Shown: piece after piece, positions 9,770 to 18,483 of the stretch
Position numbering within the stretch: position 1 is the first letter of the stretch
Layout: the number at the start of each line of letters is the position of its first letter
Source: an uncultured Lentisphaerota bacterium
Lineage (GTDB): Bacteria > Verrucomicrobiota > Kiritimatiellia > CAIQIC01
DNA length: 64,000 nt
Direction: 5' to 3'
Assembly: GCA_903889245.1 (NCBI GenBank)
Contig: CAISWQ010000091.1
Location: forward strand, 1-64,000
Notes under the pieces: generated by a model
Told to the model about the DNA's origin: nothing
What the model saw: only the letters and a program-made list of their open reading frames with translations
The model's database searches: none
Made by a program: the position numbers and the translations under genes

Positions 9770-9834
9770 GGTCCCGCCCGGTTGGTCGGCAGAAAATAGC
9801 GGCCAGCCCTGCTTCGCGCCAGCTTTATTTCCGG

Positions 9835-9948
9835 TTTTTCCAGGCCCTGGAAAAACCGCCGGAACAAGTTCCAAGACTTGGAAAAAAACATCGCCAACGC
9901 GTCCAATCCTTGGAAAAATCCGCCCTGCCGTTTCCAAGCCATGGAAAC
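9835..9948. repeat. TTCCAAGG-type palindrome cluster (4 units)
   Basis: Units at 9835-9855 (TTTTTCCAGGCCCTGGAAAAA), 9868-9887, 9901-9918 and 9930-9948 (GTTTCCAAGCCATGGAAAC). They occupy the divergent region between the MFS operon and the first oxidoreductase, so the array covers both promoters rather than a transcript end. Confidence 0.9.
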
Positions 9949-9980
9949 GTTTTCGATGTGGCCGGACCCGGGATGCACCG

Positions 9981-11282
9981 ATGAAGACAAAAAAAAGCGG
10001 CCTGACGCGGCGGAAGTTCCTGGCGGCGGCGGCGGGCGCGCCGCTGGTCGTGCGCGCGGCCACGCTCGGCCGCGGAGGTGCGACGCCGCCGAGCGAGCGG
10101 CTGGTGCTCGCGGCCATCGGCATCGGCGGCCGCGGCAGCTATGATGTAGGCGTGGCGCTCCATGAGCGGGACGTGCAGTTTGTCGCCGTTTGTGATGTGC
10201 AGCGCGAGCGTCGCGAGCGCGCCAAGGCCACGGTGGACGAGCGCAACGGCAACAAGGCTTGTGCCGCCTACGTTGATTTCCGCGAGGTGCTCGCGCGGCC
10301 CGACGTGGATGCCATCATCATGGCGCCGGGCGACCGCTGGCATACGCCGATGGCCGTGCTCGCCATGCGCGCAGGCAAGGACGTCTTCTCCGAGAAGCCT
10401 TCGACCATGTCCATTGCTGAGGGCCAGACCTTGGTTGCCACCGCGCAGCGGCTCGGCCGGATGTTCCAGACGGGCACCCAGCGCCGCAGCGAAGCGCATT
10501 TTGTCTTTGCCGATGAACTGGCCCGCAGTGGGCGGCTGGGCCAACTGCACACGGTCTACGCGCACACCCTGCCGTTCGAGATGAAGCACGATCTGCTGCC
10601 CGCGCAGCCGGAGCCGGCGAAGACCGACCTCGACTGGGACCTGTGGCTCGGCCCCGCACCCTGGCGTCCTTATAACAAAGGCTATGTCAGTGGCTGTGGC
10701 GCGTGGCTGAACTACTACGACTTCGGCACCGGCGTCGCGGGTTGGTGCAGTCACACGATCTGCCAGTGCCAGGGCGTGATGGGGGCGGACCTGACCTCGG
10801 CGGTCGAATATACCTATCCCCACAACGAGACCAGCGAAGGCTTTACTGCGCGCTATGCCAGCGGCGTGAAGCTCAAGCTTTCGGTCGGCAATTTCGGGAA
10901 CCTGGGTTTCTGGCACGGCTCGTGTGGTGTGCGCTACGAGGGCAGCGAGGGCTGGGTCTCGTGCGCCGATGGTTATGCTGGCCCGGAGGTCTCGAACCCC
11001 GCGTTGCTCACCGAACGCGTGAAGCTGCTCGCGGCCTATGCCGAGCGGGAACGGCGCGTGATGAACCACGTGCGCGACTTTCTGGACAGTGTGCGGACAC
11101 GCCGCCAGCCGGTCGCCAATGCCGAGGTGGCTCACCGTTCGATGACCACCTGCCATGCGATCAACCTGTCCATGCTGCTCAAGCGTGACCTGAAGTTCGA
11201 TCCCGTGCAGGAGGAGTTTGTGGGTGACGCCGAGGCCAACCGCCTCCGTACGCGCGCCACTCGCGCGCCGTGGCAGGTCTGA
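9981..11282 (+). CDS. Tat-exported Gfo/Idh/MocA family oxidoreductase (copy 1)
   Basis: A 433-residue NAD(P)-dependent sugar-type dehydrogenase with a twin-arginine signal (LTRRKFLAAAAGAP, residues 8-21), so it folds in the cytoplasm and is exported with its cofactor. After a conserved LGRGGATPPSER linker, the Rossmann fold begins at LVLAAIGIGGRG (41-52). The catalytic EKP motif is at 138-140. The C-terminal half carries the alpha/beta substrate domain (WLGPAPWRPYN). The start is the only ATG leading into the Tat signal. It is the first of three similar genes, 24 bp before copy 2. Substrate is not determinable; the nearby DUF1080 gene suggests glycoside C3 oxidation. Confidence 0.88.
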   Translation: MKTKKSGLTRRKFLAAAAGAPLVVRAATLGRGGATPPSERLVLAAIGIGGRGSYDVGVALHERDVQFVAVCDVQRERRERAKATVDERNGNKACAAYVDFREVLARPDVDAIIMAPGDRWHTPMAVLAMRAGKDVFSEKPSTMSIAEGQTLVATAQRLGRMFQTGTQRRSEAHFVFADELARSGRLGQLHTVYAHTLPFEMKHDLLPAQPEPAKTDLDWDLWLGPAPWRPYNKGYVSGCGAWLNYYDFGTGVAGWCSHTICQCQGVMGADLTSAVEYTYPHNETSEGFTARYASGVKLKLSVGNFGNLGFWHGSCGVRYEGSEGWVSCADGYAGPEVSNPALLTERVKLLAAYAERERRVMNHVRDFLDSVRTRRQPVANAEVAHRSMTTCHAINLSMLLKRDLKFDPVQEEFVGDAEANRLRTRATRAPWQV

Positions 11283-11306
11283 CCAACGATGAGATAGGAA
11301 AACAAA

Positions 11307-12611
11307 ATGCTGAACAAGAAATTTGCCCGGCGGGATTTTTTCAAGCTGACGGCCAGGGCGGGTGCGGCGCTGGCGCTGCCGACGATCATCCCGGCTGCGG
11401 CGCTGGGGCGGGGTGGGGCGGTCGCGCCCAGCGAGCGCATTACCCTTGCCGCGATCGGCATCGGCCCGCGCGGCCGGCTGGTGCTGGAAAGCATGCTGCC
11501 GGAGAAGGACGTCCAGTTCATTGCCATCTGCGATGTGCAGGCGAGCCGGCGGCTGGCCGTGAAAAAAATGGCCGACGAGCATTACGGCAACCAGGACTGC
11601 GCGATGCTCCGCGACTTCCGCGAACTGCTCGCACGGCCGGACCTGGACGCGGTACTGATCGCGACCGGCGACCGCTGGCACGCGCTGGCCTCGATCATGG
11701 CCGCGCGCGCGGGCAAGGATGTCTATAGCGAGAAGCCGTGCGGCGTGACGATGGTCGAATGCCAGGCGATTGACGACACGTTCCGCCGGACCGGCCGCAT
11801 CTTCCAGGCGGGCACGCAGCGGCGCACGATCGCCAACTTCACCTATGCGGTGCACCTTGCACAGAGCGGCCAGCTCGGCCGTCTGCGGACGTTGCACGCC
11901 TCGGTCTATACACCGCGCGCGGAACACGCCTGGTTACCCGCCGAGCCATTACCGGACTCTGCGGAGGTGGATTGGGATATGTGGCTCGGCCCCGCGCCGT
12001 GGCGGCCGTTCAACCAGGATTACGTCAAGGGCAAATGGCGCGGGCAATATGACTTCGACGCCGGCGGCACACTGCTCGACTGGGGCGCGCACACAGTGGA
12101 CCTCTGCCAGTGGGCGAACAACTGCGATGGCACCACGCCGCTCGAGTTCGTGCCGGGCGCGAAAAACGTCACGGCAACCTACGCCAACGGCGTCAAGCTC
12201 GTGCTGGATTTTCTGCCGGATCCTTTTCATGATCGTGCACCGTTTTACCGGACGGAACTGGGTACTTGTCCCGTGCGTTTCGAGGGCGACGAGGGCTGGG
12301 TTGAGACCGGCGATGCGGGCGACCTGATCACGCAGCCGGCCTCGTTGCGCAACGCGCGCGTCGTCTCGCGCGAGAGCGGACTGCGGCCGGTGGGGCACAC
12401 GCGGAACTTTTTTGACTGTGTCCGCTCGCGCGCGCAACCGGCGGCGAACAGCGCGATCATGCGTAAATCGCACGTGGCCTGCCACGCCGCGGCCATCGCC
12501 TGGGAACTCGGTCGCGCGCTGCAGTTCGATCCGGTGAAGGAAGAATTTATCGGCAACGCCGACGCGAATCGGCTGCGGTCGCGCGCTCTGCGTCAACCAT
12601 GGCACATGTGA
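11307..12611 (+). CDS. Tat-exported Gfo/Idh/MocA family oxidoreductase (copy 2)
   Basis: A 434-residue paralogue of the preceding gene. The Tat signal is FARRDFFKLTARAG (6-19), the linker LGRGGAVAPSERI, the Rossmann glycine motif GIGPRG at 51-56, and the EKP motif at 142-144. AGGAAAACAAA before the ATG provides the ribosome site. It is clearly more diverged from copies 1 and 3 than those are from each other: copies 1 and 3 share the sequence GSCGVRYEG(S/T)EGWV(S/A)CADGY in the C-terminal domain, where copy 2 has a different segment. This suggests a distinct substrate or partner rather than simple gene dosage. Confidence 0.88.
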   Translation: MLNKKFARRDFFKLTARAGAALALPTIIPAAALGRGGAVAPSERITLAAIGIGPRGRLVLESMLPEKDVQFIAICDVQASRRLAVKKMADEHYGNQDCAMLRDFRELLARPDLDAVLIATGDRWHALASIMAARAGKDVYSEKPCGVTMVECQAIDDTFRRTGRIFQAGTQRRTIANFTYAVHLAQSGQLGRLRTLHASVYTPRAEHAWLPAEPLPDSAEVDWDMWLGPAPWRPFNQDYVKGKWRGQYDFDAGGTLLDWGAHTVDLCQWANNCDGTTPLEFVPGAKNVTATYANGVKLVLDFLPDPFHDRAPFYRTELGTCPVRFEGDEGWVETGDAGDLITQPASLRNARVVSRESGLRPVGHTRNFFDCVRSRAQPAANSAIMRKSHVACHAAAIAWELGRALQFDPVKEEFIGNADANRLRSRALRQPWHM

Positions 12612-12676
12612 GCCCGGTGGCGTGGACGGAAAAATGGCGCTGCACGCCAAGGAGGTCGGGGTGAGGAACCCCATAG

Positions 12677-12753
12677 GTTGCGTGCAACGCCACGCGGAAA
12701 GCATACAATAAGTTCGCGTGCTGGCAAGTCCGGGGACGTAAGAAATTTCTTAC
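12677..12753 (+). promoter_or_regulatory. Two palindromic operator candidates upstream of oxidoreductase copy 3
   Basis: The 264-bp gap between copies 2 and 3 contains a perfect 12-bp palindrome GTTGCGTGCAAC-type site (GTTGC-GT-GCAAC, 12677-12688), a possible -10 TACAAT (12704-12709), and a perfect 16-bp palindrome GTAAGAAATTTCTTAC (12738-12753). Both palindromes look like transcription-factor sites, and the gap implies a separate promoter for copy 3. Nothing in the sequence identifies the regulator. Confidence 0.4.
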
Positions 12754-12875
12754 ACTGCATGGACGCCAGGCAGCCATCTCGATGCTGGCGGAAACTTTTC
12801 CGGACCGCGGGGAATATGACGTAAAATTTTCAAGCTTGGGATGCGTTCTCGGTGGGACATGAAACGGAGCACGAC

Positions 12876-14162
12876 ATGAAGAAAATGACAGGTGGGATTT
12901 CGCGGCGGACATTCCTGGCGGCGGCGGTCGCGCCGCTGATCGTGAAGGCGCAGACGCTTGGGCGCGGCGGCGCAACGCCGCCAAGCGAGCGGATCATCCT
13001 CGGCGGCATCGGCATCGGCCATCGCGGCCGGCACGACCTGCAATGGATGATCGCGGAGAAGGACGTGCAGTTCGTCGCCATCTGCGACGCGTGGAAGCAG
13101 CGGCGCGAGTCGGTCAAGCAGGTCGTGGACCGCTACTACGGCAACACCAACTGCGCGATGTACCGCGACATCCGCGAGTTCCTCGCGACGCGGTCCGATA
13201 TTGATGCCGTGCTCATCACCACCGGCGACCGCTGGCACGCGCTGGCCTCGGTGATGGCGATGCGCGCGGGCAAGGATGTGTATTCGGAGAAACCGTCGAG
13301 CATGACGATCGCCGAGGGGCAGGCGGTGGTGCAGACCGCGGCGCGCTTCGGCCGCATCTACCAGACCGGCACGCAGCGGTTGAGCGAGGCGAACTTCGTC
13401 GCCGCGAACGAGCTGCTGCGGCTCGGCCGGCTCGGCAAGGTGCACACGGTGCGCGCGCACATCGCCGGCGGCAGCGCCGTCACCAGCCGCGAGTGGGCGG
13501 CGGGCCAGCCGGAGCCCGCGCGCGACGAGCTCGACTGGGACGAGTGGCTGGGTCCCTGCCCGTGGCGGCCGTTCAATCAGCGTTACGTGGATGGCGGCTG
13601 GCGCGGGCAATATGATTTCCACACCGGTAGCATCGGCGAGTGGGGCGCGCACACGTTCGCGCAATGCCAGGTGGCGCTCGGCCTCGGCGAGACCTCGGCC
13701 GTCAGCTACGAACCGGTCGCGGCGGCGAGCGGCGACGGCATGGCCGTGCGGTTCGCCAACGGCGTGCAGATGGTCTTGCAGCAGGGCGGCTGGCACGGCT
13801 CGTGTGGCGTGCGCTACGAGGGCACCGAGGGCTGGGTCGCCTGCGCCGATGGCTACTCGCGGCCGGAGGTTTCCAGCCCGGCGCTGCTCGCCGACTACAC
13901 GAAGCTGGTGCAGGACTACGCCGCGCGCACCGGCCGCGCGCTCAACCACGTCCGCAATTTCTTCGACTGCGTGAAGTCGCGCCAGAAGACCGTCGCCAAC
14001 GAGATGGTGATGCACCGCTCGATGAGCACCGTCCACGGCGCCAACATCTGCATGTGGCTCAACCGGAAGCTGACGCTTGATCCCCTGAAGGAGGAGTTTG
14101 TTGGCGACGCCGAGGCGAACCGCCTGTGCTCGCGCGCGATGCGCGCGCCGTGGCAGATCTGA
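12876..14162 (+). CDS. Tat-exported Gfo/Idh/MocA family oxidoreductase (copy 3)
   Basis: A 428-residue protein closely resembling copy 1. The Tat motif is ISRRTFLAAAVAP (8-20), the linker LGRGGATPPSER, the Rossmann motif GIGIGHRG (44-51) and the EKP motif at 138-140. An upstream in-frame ATG would add eight residues, but the ATG used here has GGAG seven bases upstream and gives a normal Tat signal. It has its own upstream regulatory region (12612-12875) and is followed after 62 bp by the HEAT-repeat gene. Confidence 0.88.
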   Translation: MKKMTGGISRRTFLAAAVAPLIVKAQTLGRGGATPPSERIILGGIGIGHRGRHDLQWMIAEKDVQFVAICDAWKQRRESVKQVVDRYYGNTNCAMYRDIREFLATRSDIDAVLITTGDRWHALASVMAMRAGKDVYSEKPSSMTIAEGQAVVQTAARFGRIYQTGTQRLSEANFVAANELLRLGRLGKVHTVRAHIAGGSAVTSREWAAGQPEPARDELDWDEWLGPCPWRPFNQRYVDGGWRGQYDFHTGSIGEWGAHTFAQCQVALGLGETSAVSYEPVAAASGDGMAVRFANGVQMVLQQGGWHGSCGVRYEGTEGWVACADGYSRPEVSSPALLADYTKLVQDYAARTGRALNHVRNFFDCVKSRQKTVANEMVMHRSMSTVHGANICMWLNRKLTLDPLKEEFVGDAEANRLCSRAMRAPWQI

Positions 14163-14166
14163 AGAA

Positions 14167-14215
14167 AAGCAGAAAGCAGAAAACTGAAAGCAAAAAGCGG
14201 AAATCCGAAACGAAA
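14167..14215 (+). repeat. Heptad tandem array, consensus AAGCRGA (7 units)
   Basis: Seven consecutive 7-base units in perfect register (AAGCAGA, AAGCAGA, AAACTGA, AAGCAAA, AAGCGGA, AATCCGA, AACGAAA), ending nine bases before the start codon of the HEAT-repeat gene. The array occupies nearly the whole intergenic space. No Shine-Dalgarno sequence is visible between it and the ATG. Confidence 0.85.
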
Positions 14216-14224
14216 AGAACCATC

Positions 14225-16363
14225 ATGAATGCTCTTCAACGTGTTGTGCTGTTCGCGGTCATGCTAGCGGCCTCAACGGCGCTGGCGCAGTCGCCGGAGG
14301 CGAAACTGCTCGATGTGCTCAAATCGAATGCGACCCGGCCGGAAAAGGCCGACGCCTGCCGCGAGTTGGGCCGCGTCGGTACGCAGGCGGCGGTCGCGCC
14401 GCTCGCGGCGCTGCTGGGCGATGAACAACTGGCGGATATGGCGCGCCACGGGCTTGAGAACATCCCTGACCCCGCCGCCGGTGCGGCGCTGCGCGTGGCG
14501 CTCGGCCAGCTCAAGGGAAAATTTCTGGTCGGCGTGATCGCCTCGCTCGGTGTCCGGCGCGATGCGCAGGCGGTCGAGCCGCTGGCCAGGCTGCTCGGCG
14601 ATGCCGATAGCGGCGTGGCCGCGGCGGCGGCGATGGCGCTCGGCAAGATCGGGACCGGCGCGGCCGCGGCGGCGCTGAAGCCGGCGCTCGGGAAAAATTC
14701 TGCGGCGGGCGAGGCGCTGCTGCGCTGCGCCGAGGCGCTGCCGGATCAGGCCGTCGCCCTCTATGACGCCGTCCGCGGCGCGGCGGGGCCGGCCTATCTG
14801 AAGACGGCGGCGACGCGTGGCGCGATCCTGGCGCGCGGCGCGGCAGGATTGCCGCTGTTGCTGGAGCAACTGGGCAGCGCCGATCCGGCGATGTTCAAGG
14901 TCGCGCTCGGCGCCGGCCGCGAACTACCCGGGGCGAACGTGACGCAGGCGCTCGCGGCCGAGGTCGGGAAATTTACGCCGGAGAAGCAAGGGCTCGTGAT
15001 CCAGATGCTCGGCGACCGGCACGACGTGGCCGCCGCGCCCGCACTGCTCGCGCTGGCCGGACAGGGCGCGGGCGAGGTCCGCGTCGCGGCGATTCGCGCG
15101 CTGTCGCAGATGGGCTGTACCGCGGCCGTGCCGTTGCTCGGCGGGCTGGCGGTGTCCGGCGAGGCCGAGATCGCCAAGGCCGCGCTCTCCGCGCTCGCGG
15201 GTTTTCAGGGGCACGATGTGGATGCCGCCATCGTCGCGCTGCTGAACCGGCCGGACGCCAAGCTGCGCGCGGTCGGTGTCGAATTGGTCGGCCGCCGCCG
15301 CATCACCGGCGCGTGCGCCGAGCTGCTCCGGCTGACCGCCGACGCCGATACGCAGGTCAGCGCGGCGAGTTTCAAGGTGCTCGGCGACATCGCCGGGCCC
15401 AGCGAGATCACGCCGCTGCTCGCCGCTCTTCAGAAGACGGCGACGCCCCAGGCCGCCGAGGATGCGCTCGCCGCCATCTGCGCGCGGCAGGCGCAGGCCA
15501 CCGGCGCGGTTGTCATCCAGAAGGCGGTCTACGGCGATCTGCCCGACGGCCCGTCGGCCGATGTCACCGCAAAGGTCAACGAACTGATCCGCGCCGGCAA
15601 GCAGGCCTTCGAGGTCTCCAATGGAAGCTTCGGCGATCCGGCGAGCGGCCGCGTCAAGCGCCTCCAGGTGGACTACAGTGTGGAAGGCCGTCCGCGCAGC
15701 GCCAAGGCCGACGAGGGCGAGCTGCTCAAGCTCGACGCCACCACTGCCGCGCCCGCGGTGGTCGTCGAGCCGCTGCTCGCCGCCTACGCGCAGGCGCAGG
15801 GCGCGCCCAAGCTTTCCATTCTCGCGTTGTTACGCACCGCCGGCGGCGCCAAGGCGCTGGCCGTGGTGCGCGAGGCCAGCGGCGCGGGCGATGCCGCGCT
15901 CCGCGAGACCGCCCTGCGCGCGCTGTGCGACTGGCCGACCGCCGAGGTCCTGCCCGACCTCGAAAAGCTCGCGCGGACCTCCACCGACGACAAATTCAAA
16001 ATCCTCGCGCTGCGCGGCTACCTCCGGCTCATCCCGCTGCGCGCGGCGACGCCGGCGGCGAACGCCGCGGTGTTGAAGGAGGCGATGGGCTTGTGCGGTC
16101 GCGATGAGGAGCGGCGGCTCGCGCTGGCCGCGCTCGGCAACGTGCCCGCGCCGGAGGCGCTCGCGCTGGCCGCCACCTATCTCGATAACGCCAGCCTCAA
16201 GGAGGAGGCGGGCCTCGCGGCCGTCGCCATCGCCGAGAGCATCGCGAAGTCGCATCCCGACCAGGTGGGCGAGGTGATGAAGCAACTCACCAAGACGAGC
16301 AAGAATCCCGCGGTGCTCAAGCGCGCCCGGAAGCTGGCGGGGCTGGGCCGGAAGAACAAATAG
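14225..16363 (+). CDS. Secreted HEAT-repeat protein
   Basis: A 712-residue protein with a signal peptide (MNALQRVVLFAVMLAASTALAQ, 1-22) followed by a run of HEAT-like helical repeats of about 30 residues, for example AAVAPLAALLGDEQLADMA and AVEPLARLLGDADSGVAAA. Such solenoids bind other proteins and have no catalytic residues. In PVC bacteria similar proteins are commonly encoded beside secreted Gfo/Idh/MocA and DUF1080 proteins, as here. The start is chosen for the signal peptide; no clear ribosome site precedes it, only the heptad array. The DUF1080 gene follows after nine bases, its Shine-Dalgarno overlapping this stop codon. Confidence 0.8.
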   Translation: MNALQRVVLFAVMLAASTALAQSPEAKLLDVLKSNATRPEKADACRELGRVGTQAAVAPLAALLGDEQLADMARHGLENIPDPAAGAALRVALGQLKGKFLVGVIASLGVRRDAQAVEPLARLLGDADSGVAAAAAMALGKIGTGAAAAALKPALGKNSAAGEALLRCAEALPDQAVALYDAVRGAAGPAYLKTAATRGAILARGAAGLPLLLEQLGSADPAMFKVALGAGRELPGANVTQALAAEVGKFTPEKQGLVIQMLGDRHDVAAAPALLALAGQGAGEVRVAAIRALSQMGCTAAVPLLGGLAVSGEAEIAKAALSALAGFQGHDVDAAIVALLNRPDAKLRAVGVELVGRRRITGACAELLRLTADADTQVSAASFKVLGDIAGPSEITPLLAALQKTATPQAAEDALAAICARQAQATGAVVIQKAVYGDLPDGPSADVTAKVNELIRAGKQAFEVSNGSFGDPASGRVKRLQVDYSVEGRPRSAKADEGELLKLDATTAAPAVVVEPLLAAYAQAQGAPKLSILALLRTAGGAKALAVVREASGAGDAALRETALRALCDWPTAEVLPDLEKLARTSTDDKFKILALRGYLRLIPLRAATPAANAAVLKEAMGLCGRDEERRLALAALGNVPAPEALALAATYLDNASLKEEAGLAAVAIAESIAKSHPDQVGEVMKQLTKTSKNPAVLKRARKLAGLGRKNK

Positions 16364-16372
16364 GAGAACGCG

Positions 16373-17050
16373 GTGAAGAAAATCCTGCTGCTGCTACTGG
16401 CCGCCGCCCTGCTCGCGCCCGCCGCGCGCGCGCTGGAGGAAGGCTTCACCGCGATGTTCAATGGCCAGGACCTGACCGGCTGGGACGCCAAACCCGGCAC
16501 GTGGCGCGTCGAGAACGGCGCGCTGACGTGCGAGAGCACGAAGGAAAAGCCCTGCCTCAAATGTCATTACCTGATCTGGAAAGATGGCCAACCCGGCGAC
16601 TTTGAGCTGCGCGCCGAGTTCCGTCTGGGCCTGCAGGGTAACTCCGGCATCCAAGTCCGCTCCACCGCTGGCGCCGACTGGAACACCTCCGGCTACCAGG
16701 CCGACATGACCGGCGACGGCAAAATCCTTGGCTACGTCTATCACTCCAGCCTGGGCCTCGTGTGCGCGCGCGGCGAAAACGTCACGCTTGCCGCCGATGG
16801 CAAAAAGTCCGTGGAGAAAATCGGCGACGCCAAGGAGCTGCTCAAGAACTTCAAGCCGGGCGACTGGAACACCTACCGCGTCGTCTGCCGCGGCCCGGTG
16901 ATCGAGCTCTTCATCAACGACGTGCTGATGAGCCGGATGACCGATAACACCGCCAAGGCGCGGCGCGATGGCGTCATCGCCCTCCAGATGCATCCCGGCC
17001 CGCCGATGAAGATCGAGTTCCGCAACCTGCGGCTCAAGGAACTGAAGTAA
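16373..17050 (+). CDS. Secreted DUF1080 (3-keto-disaccharide hydrolase-like) protein
   Basis: A 225-residue protein with a signal peptide (1-21) and one DUF1080 domain, a concanavalin-like beta sandwich. Typical stretches are FTAMFNGQDLTGWDAKPGTWRVENGAL, FELRAEFRLGLQGNSGIQVRS and the final IEFRNLRLKEL. Relatives hydrolyse 3-keto-glycosides made by Gfo/Idh/MocA dehydrogenases. The start codon is GTG with a GGAG nine bases upstream. It closes the plus-strand group of three oxidoreductases plus the HEAT protein, which supports the 3-keto-glycoside interpretation; activity itself is inferred. Confidence 0.87.
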   Translation: MKKILLLLLAAALLAPAARALEEGFTAMFNGQDLTGWDAKPGTWRVENGALTCESTKEKPCLKCHYLIWKDGQPGDFELRAEFRLGLQGNSGIQVRSTAGADWNTSGYQADMTGDGKILGYVYHSSLGLVCARGENVTLAADGKKSVEKIGDAKELLKNFKPGDWNTYRVVCRGPVIELFINDVLMSRMTDNTAKARRDGVIALQMHPGPPMKIEFRNLRLKELK

Positions 17051-17052
17051 CG

Positions 17053-17102
17053 TTTTCCAAGCCTTGGAAAAACGCCGTGAAAAATTTCCAAGGCTTGGAA
17101 AA
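17053..17102. repeat. TTCCAAGG-type palindrome cluster (2 units)
   Basis: TTTTCCAAGCCTTGGAAAAA and TTTCCAAGGCTTGGAAAA lie between the convergent 3' ends of the DUF1080 gene and the aminotransferase gene and occupy the entire gap. Confidence 0.9.
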
Positions 17103-17103
17103 G

Positions 17104-18483
17104 TCAGCGTGGCTGGCCGGCCAGCACCTCGTCCACGGCTTCCTCGAAGATGGCGATGGATTCGCGCAGCGCGTCCTCGGCGATGGTCAGCGGCGGCGCG
17201 ATCTTGAGGCACTCGCCGGCGAGACCGACCGGCGCGAACATCAAGAGCCCCTTGTGGAAGCACTTCACGTTGATCTTCAGTGCGGTCGCCGGATCGGGGT
17301 CCTTGGTGCCGGGCTTGACCACCTGCAGACCGGCGACGAGACCCAGCCCGTGGCAGCAGCCAAGGACGCTCGGATATTTGCGCTGGATGCGCTCGAGTTC
17401 CGGCATGAGGAGCTGGCCCATCTGTGCAGCGCGCCCGGCGAGGTCTTCATGCAGGAGCACCTTGATGTTCTCGATCGCCGCCGCCACCGCCAGTGGCGAG
17501 GCGGAATGCGTCGAAGTCATCGAGCCGGGCGCGTAGATGTCCATGATGTCCTTGCGGCCGATGACGGCGGAAAGCGGGAGCGAGGACGAAACACCTTTGC
17601 CGCACGCGATCAAATCAGGTGTGATGCCGTAGTGCTCGAAGCAGAACATTTTGCCCGTGCGGCCGAAGCCAGACTGGACCTCGTCCATGATCAGCACGAT
17701 GTCTTGTTCGCGGCAGAACGCGGCCAGCTTCCGCGCGTACTCCCTCGGCAGGAAGTCGGGGCCGATGCCCTGGTAGCTTTCGGTCATGACGCCGGCGATG
17801 TCCTTGGGCTGCACGCCCTGCTCCTGAAGTGAGCGCAGGAACAGCTCGAAGGAGGTGTCCTCGTTCTTGTAGCCGTCGGGGAAGGGGACCTGCACGAAGG
17901 TGCGGTCGCGGTCAACCATCCATGTTTTCAACCGCTCCATGCCGCCAGCGAGCTGCGCGCCCATCGTGCGGCCGTGGAACGCGCCGCGAAACGAAACGAA
18001 GTATTTTTTGTGCGGCCCATGTTGCTGAAGCGCATAGGTTTTGGCGAGCTTGATGCAGTTCTCCGTGGCCTCGCTGCCGGTACTCAAGAGGAACACGCGA
18101 TAGTTCTCTGGTTGAGGCATCAGGTCGCAGAACAGCTGCGTCAGGGTCGCACGACCTTCGTGGACGAAGACATAGCTGGCGAGCAGGTCCTGCTCAATGA
18201 TGCGGCGGAGGCCGGCGCGAATTTCTTCGCGGCCGTGACCGGCGTTGGTGATGAGCACACCGGACGACCAGTCGAGCCACCGGTTGCCCCAGCGGTCGCT
18301 GACCGTGAAGTTCTCGGCGCGGTGCCAGACGACGGGTGGCTGGCCCCACATCGAGCGTGGCTCGGAGCGCTGCAACGCCGCGAAGAGGGGCAGCGATTCC
18401 GGCACCGGCAACGCCGTGCGGATGGTACGATATTTCGTCTGGACGGCGGGCACGTGGACGGGTGTCAGATCATATTCGGCCAT
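17104..18483 (-). CDS. Class III aminotransferase (PLP-dependent)
   Basis: A 459-residue pyridoxal-phosphate enzyme of the 4-aminobutyrate/ornithine aminotransferase class. The PLP-binding lysine is in LIACGKGVSSS (K296), the cofactor ring aspartate in IMDEVQSGFGRTG (D267), and phosphate-binding STGSEATE at 134-141. The ATG lies 19 bases inside the upstream oxidoreductase gene and has AGGAG at the right distance, so it is translationally coupled. It is the third gene of the LacI, oxidoreductase, aminotransferase unit. A sequential oxidation and transamination of a sugar-derived ketone is plausible; the substrate is unknown. Confidence 0.88.
   Translation of the reverse strand: MAEYDLTPVHVPAVQTKYRTIRTALPVPESLPLFAALQRSEPRSMWGQPPVVWHRAENFTVSDRWGNRWLDWSSGVLITNAGHGREEIRAGLRRIIEQDLLASYVFVHEGRATLTQLFCDLMPQPENYRVFLLSTGSEATENCIKLAKTYALQQHGPHKKYFVSFRGAFHGRTMGAQLAGGMERLKTWMVDRDRTFVQVPFPDGYKNEDTSFELFLRSLQEQGVQPKDIAGVMTESYQGIGPDFLPREYARKLAAFCREQDIVLIMDEVQSGFGRTGKMFCFEHYGITPDLIACGKGVSSSLPLSAVIGRKDIMDIYAPGSMTSTHSASPLAVAAAIENIKVLLHEDLAGRAAQMGQLLMPELERIQRKYPSVLGCCHGLGLVAGLQVVKPGTKDPDPATALKINVKCFHKGLLMFAPVGLAGECLKIAPPLTIAEDALRESIAIFEEAVDEVLAGQPR

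Noticed and set aside
9825-11927. 700-codon open frame on the minus strand across oxidoreductase copies 1 and 2
   Set aside because: It crosses the gap between two well-supported plus-strand genes and encodes a His/Arg-rich sequence with no domain; a shadow frame.
12750-14036. 428-codon minus-strand frame opposite oxidoreductase copy 3
   Set aside because: Arg/His/Ala-rich shadow of a gene with a clear Tat signal and EKP motif.
17053-17102. TTCCAAGG palindromes considered as ordinary rho-independent terminators
   Set aside because: They also occupy divergent promoter regions (9835, 25316, 57344) and intra-operon gaps, the stems are A/T-ended and often lack a following T run.
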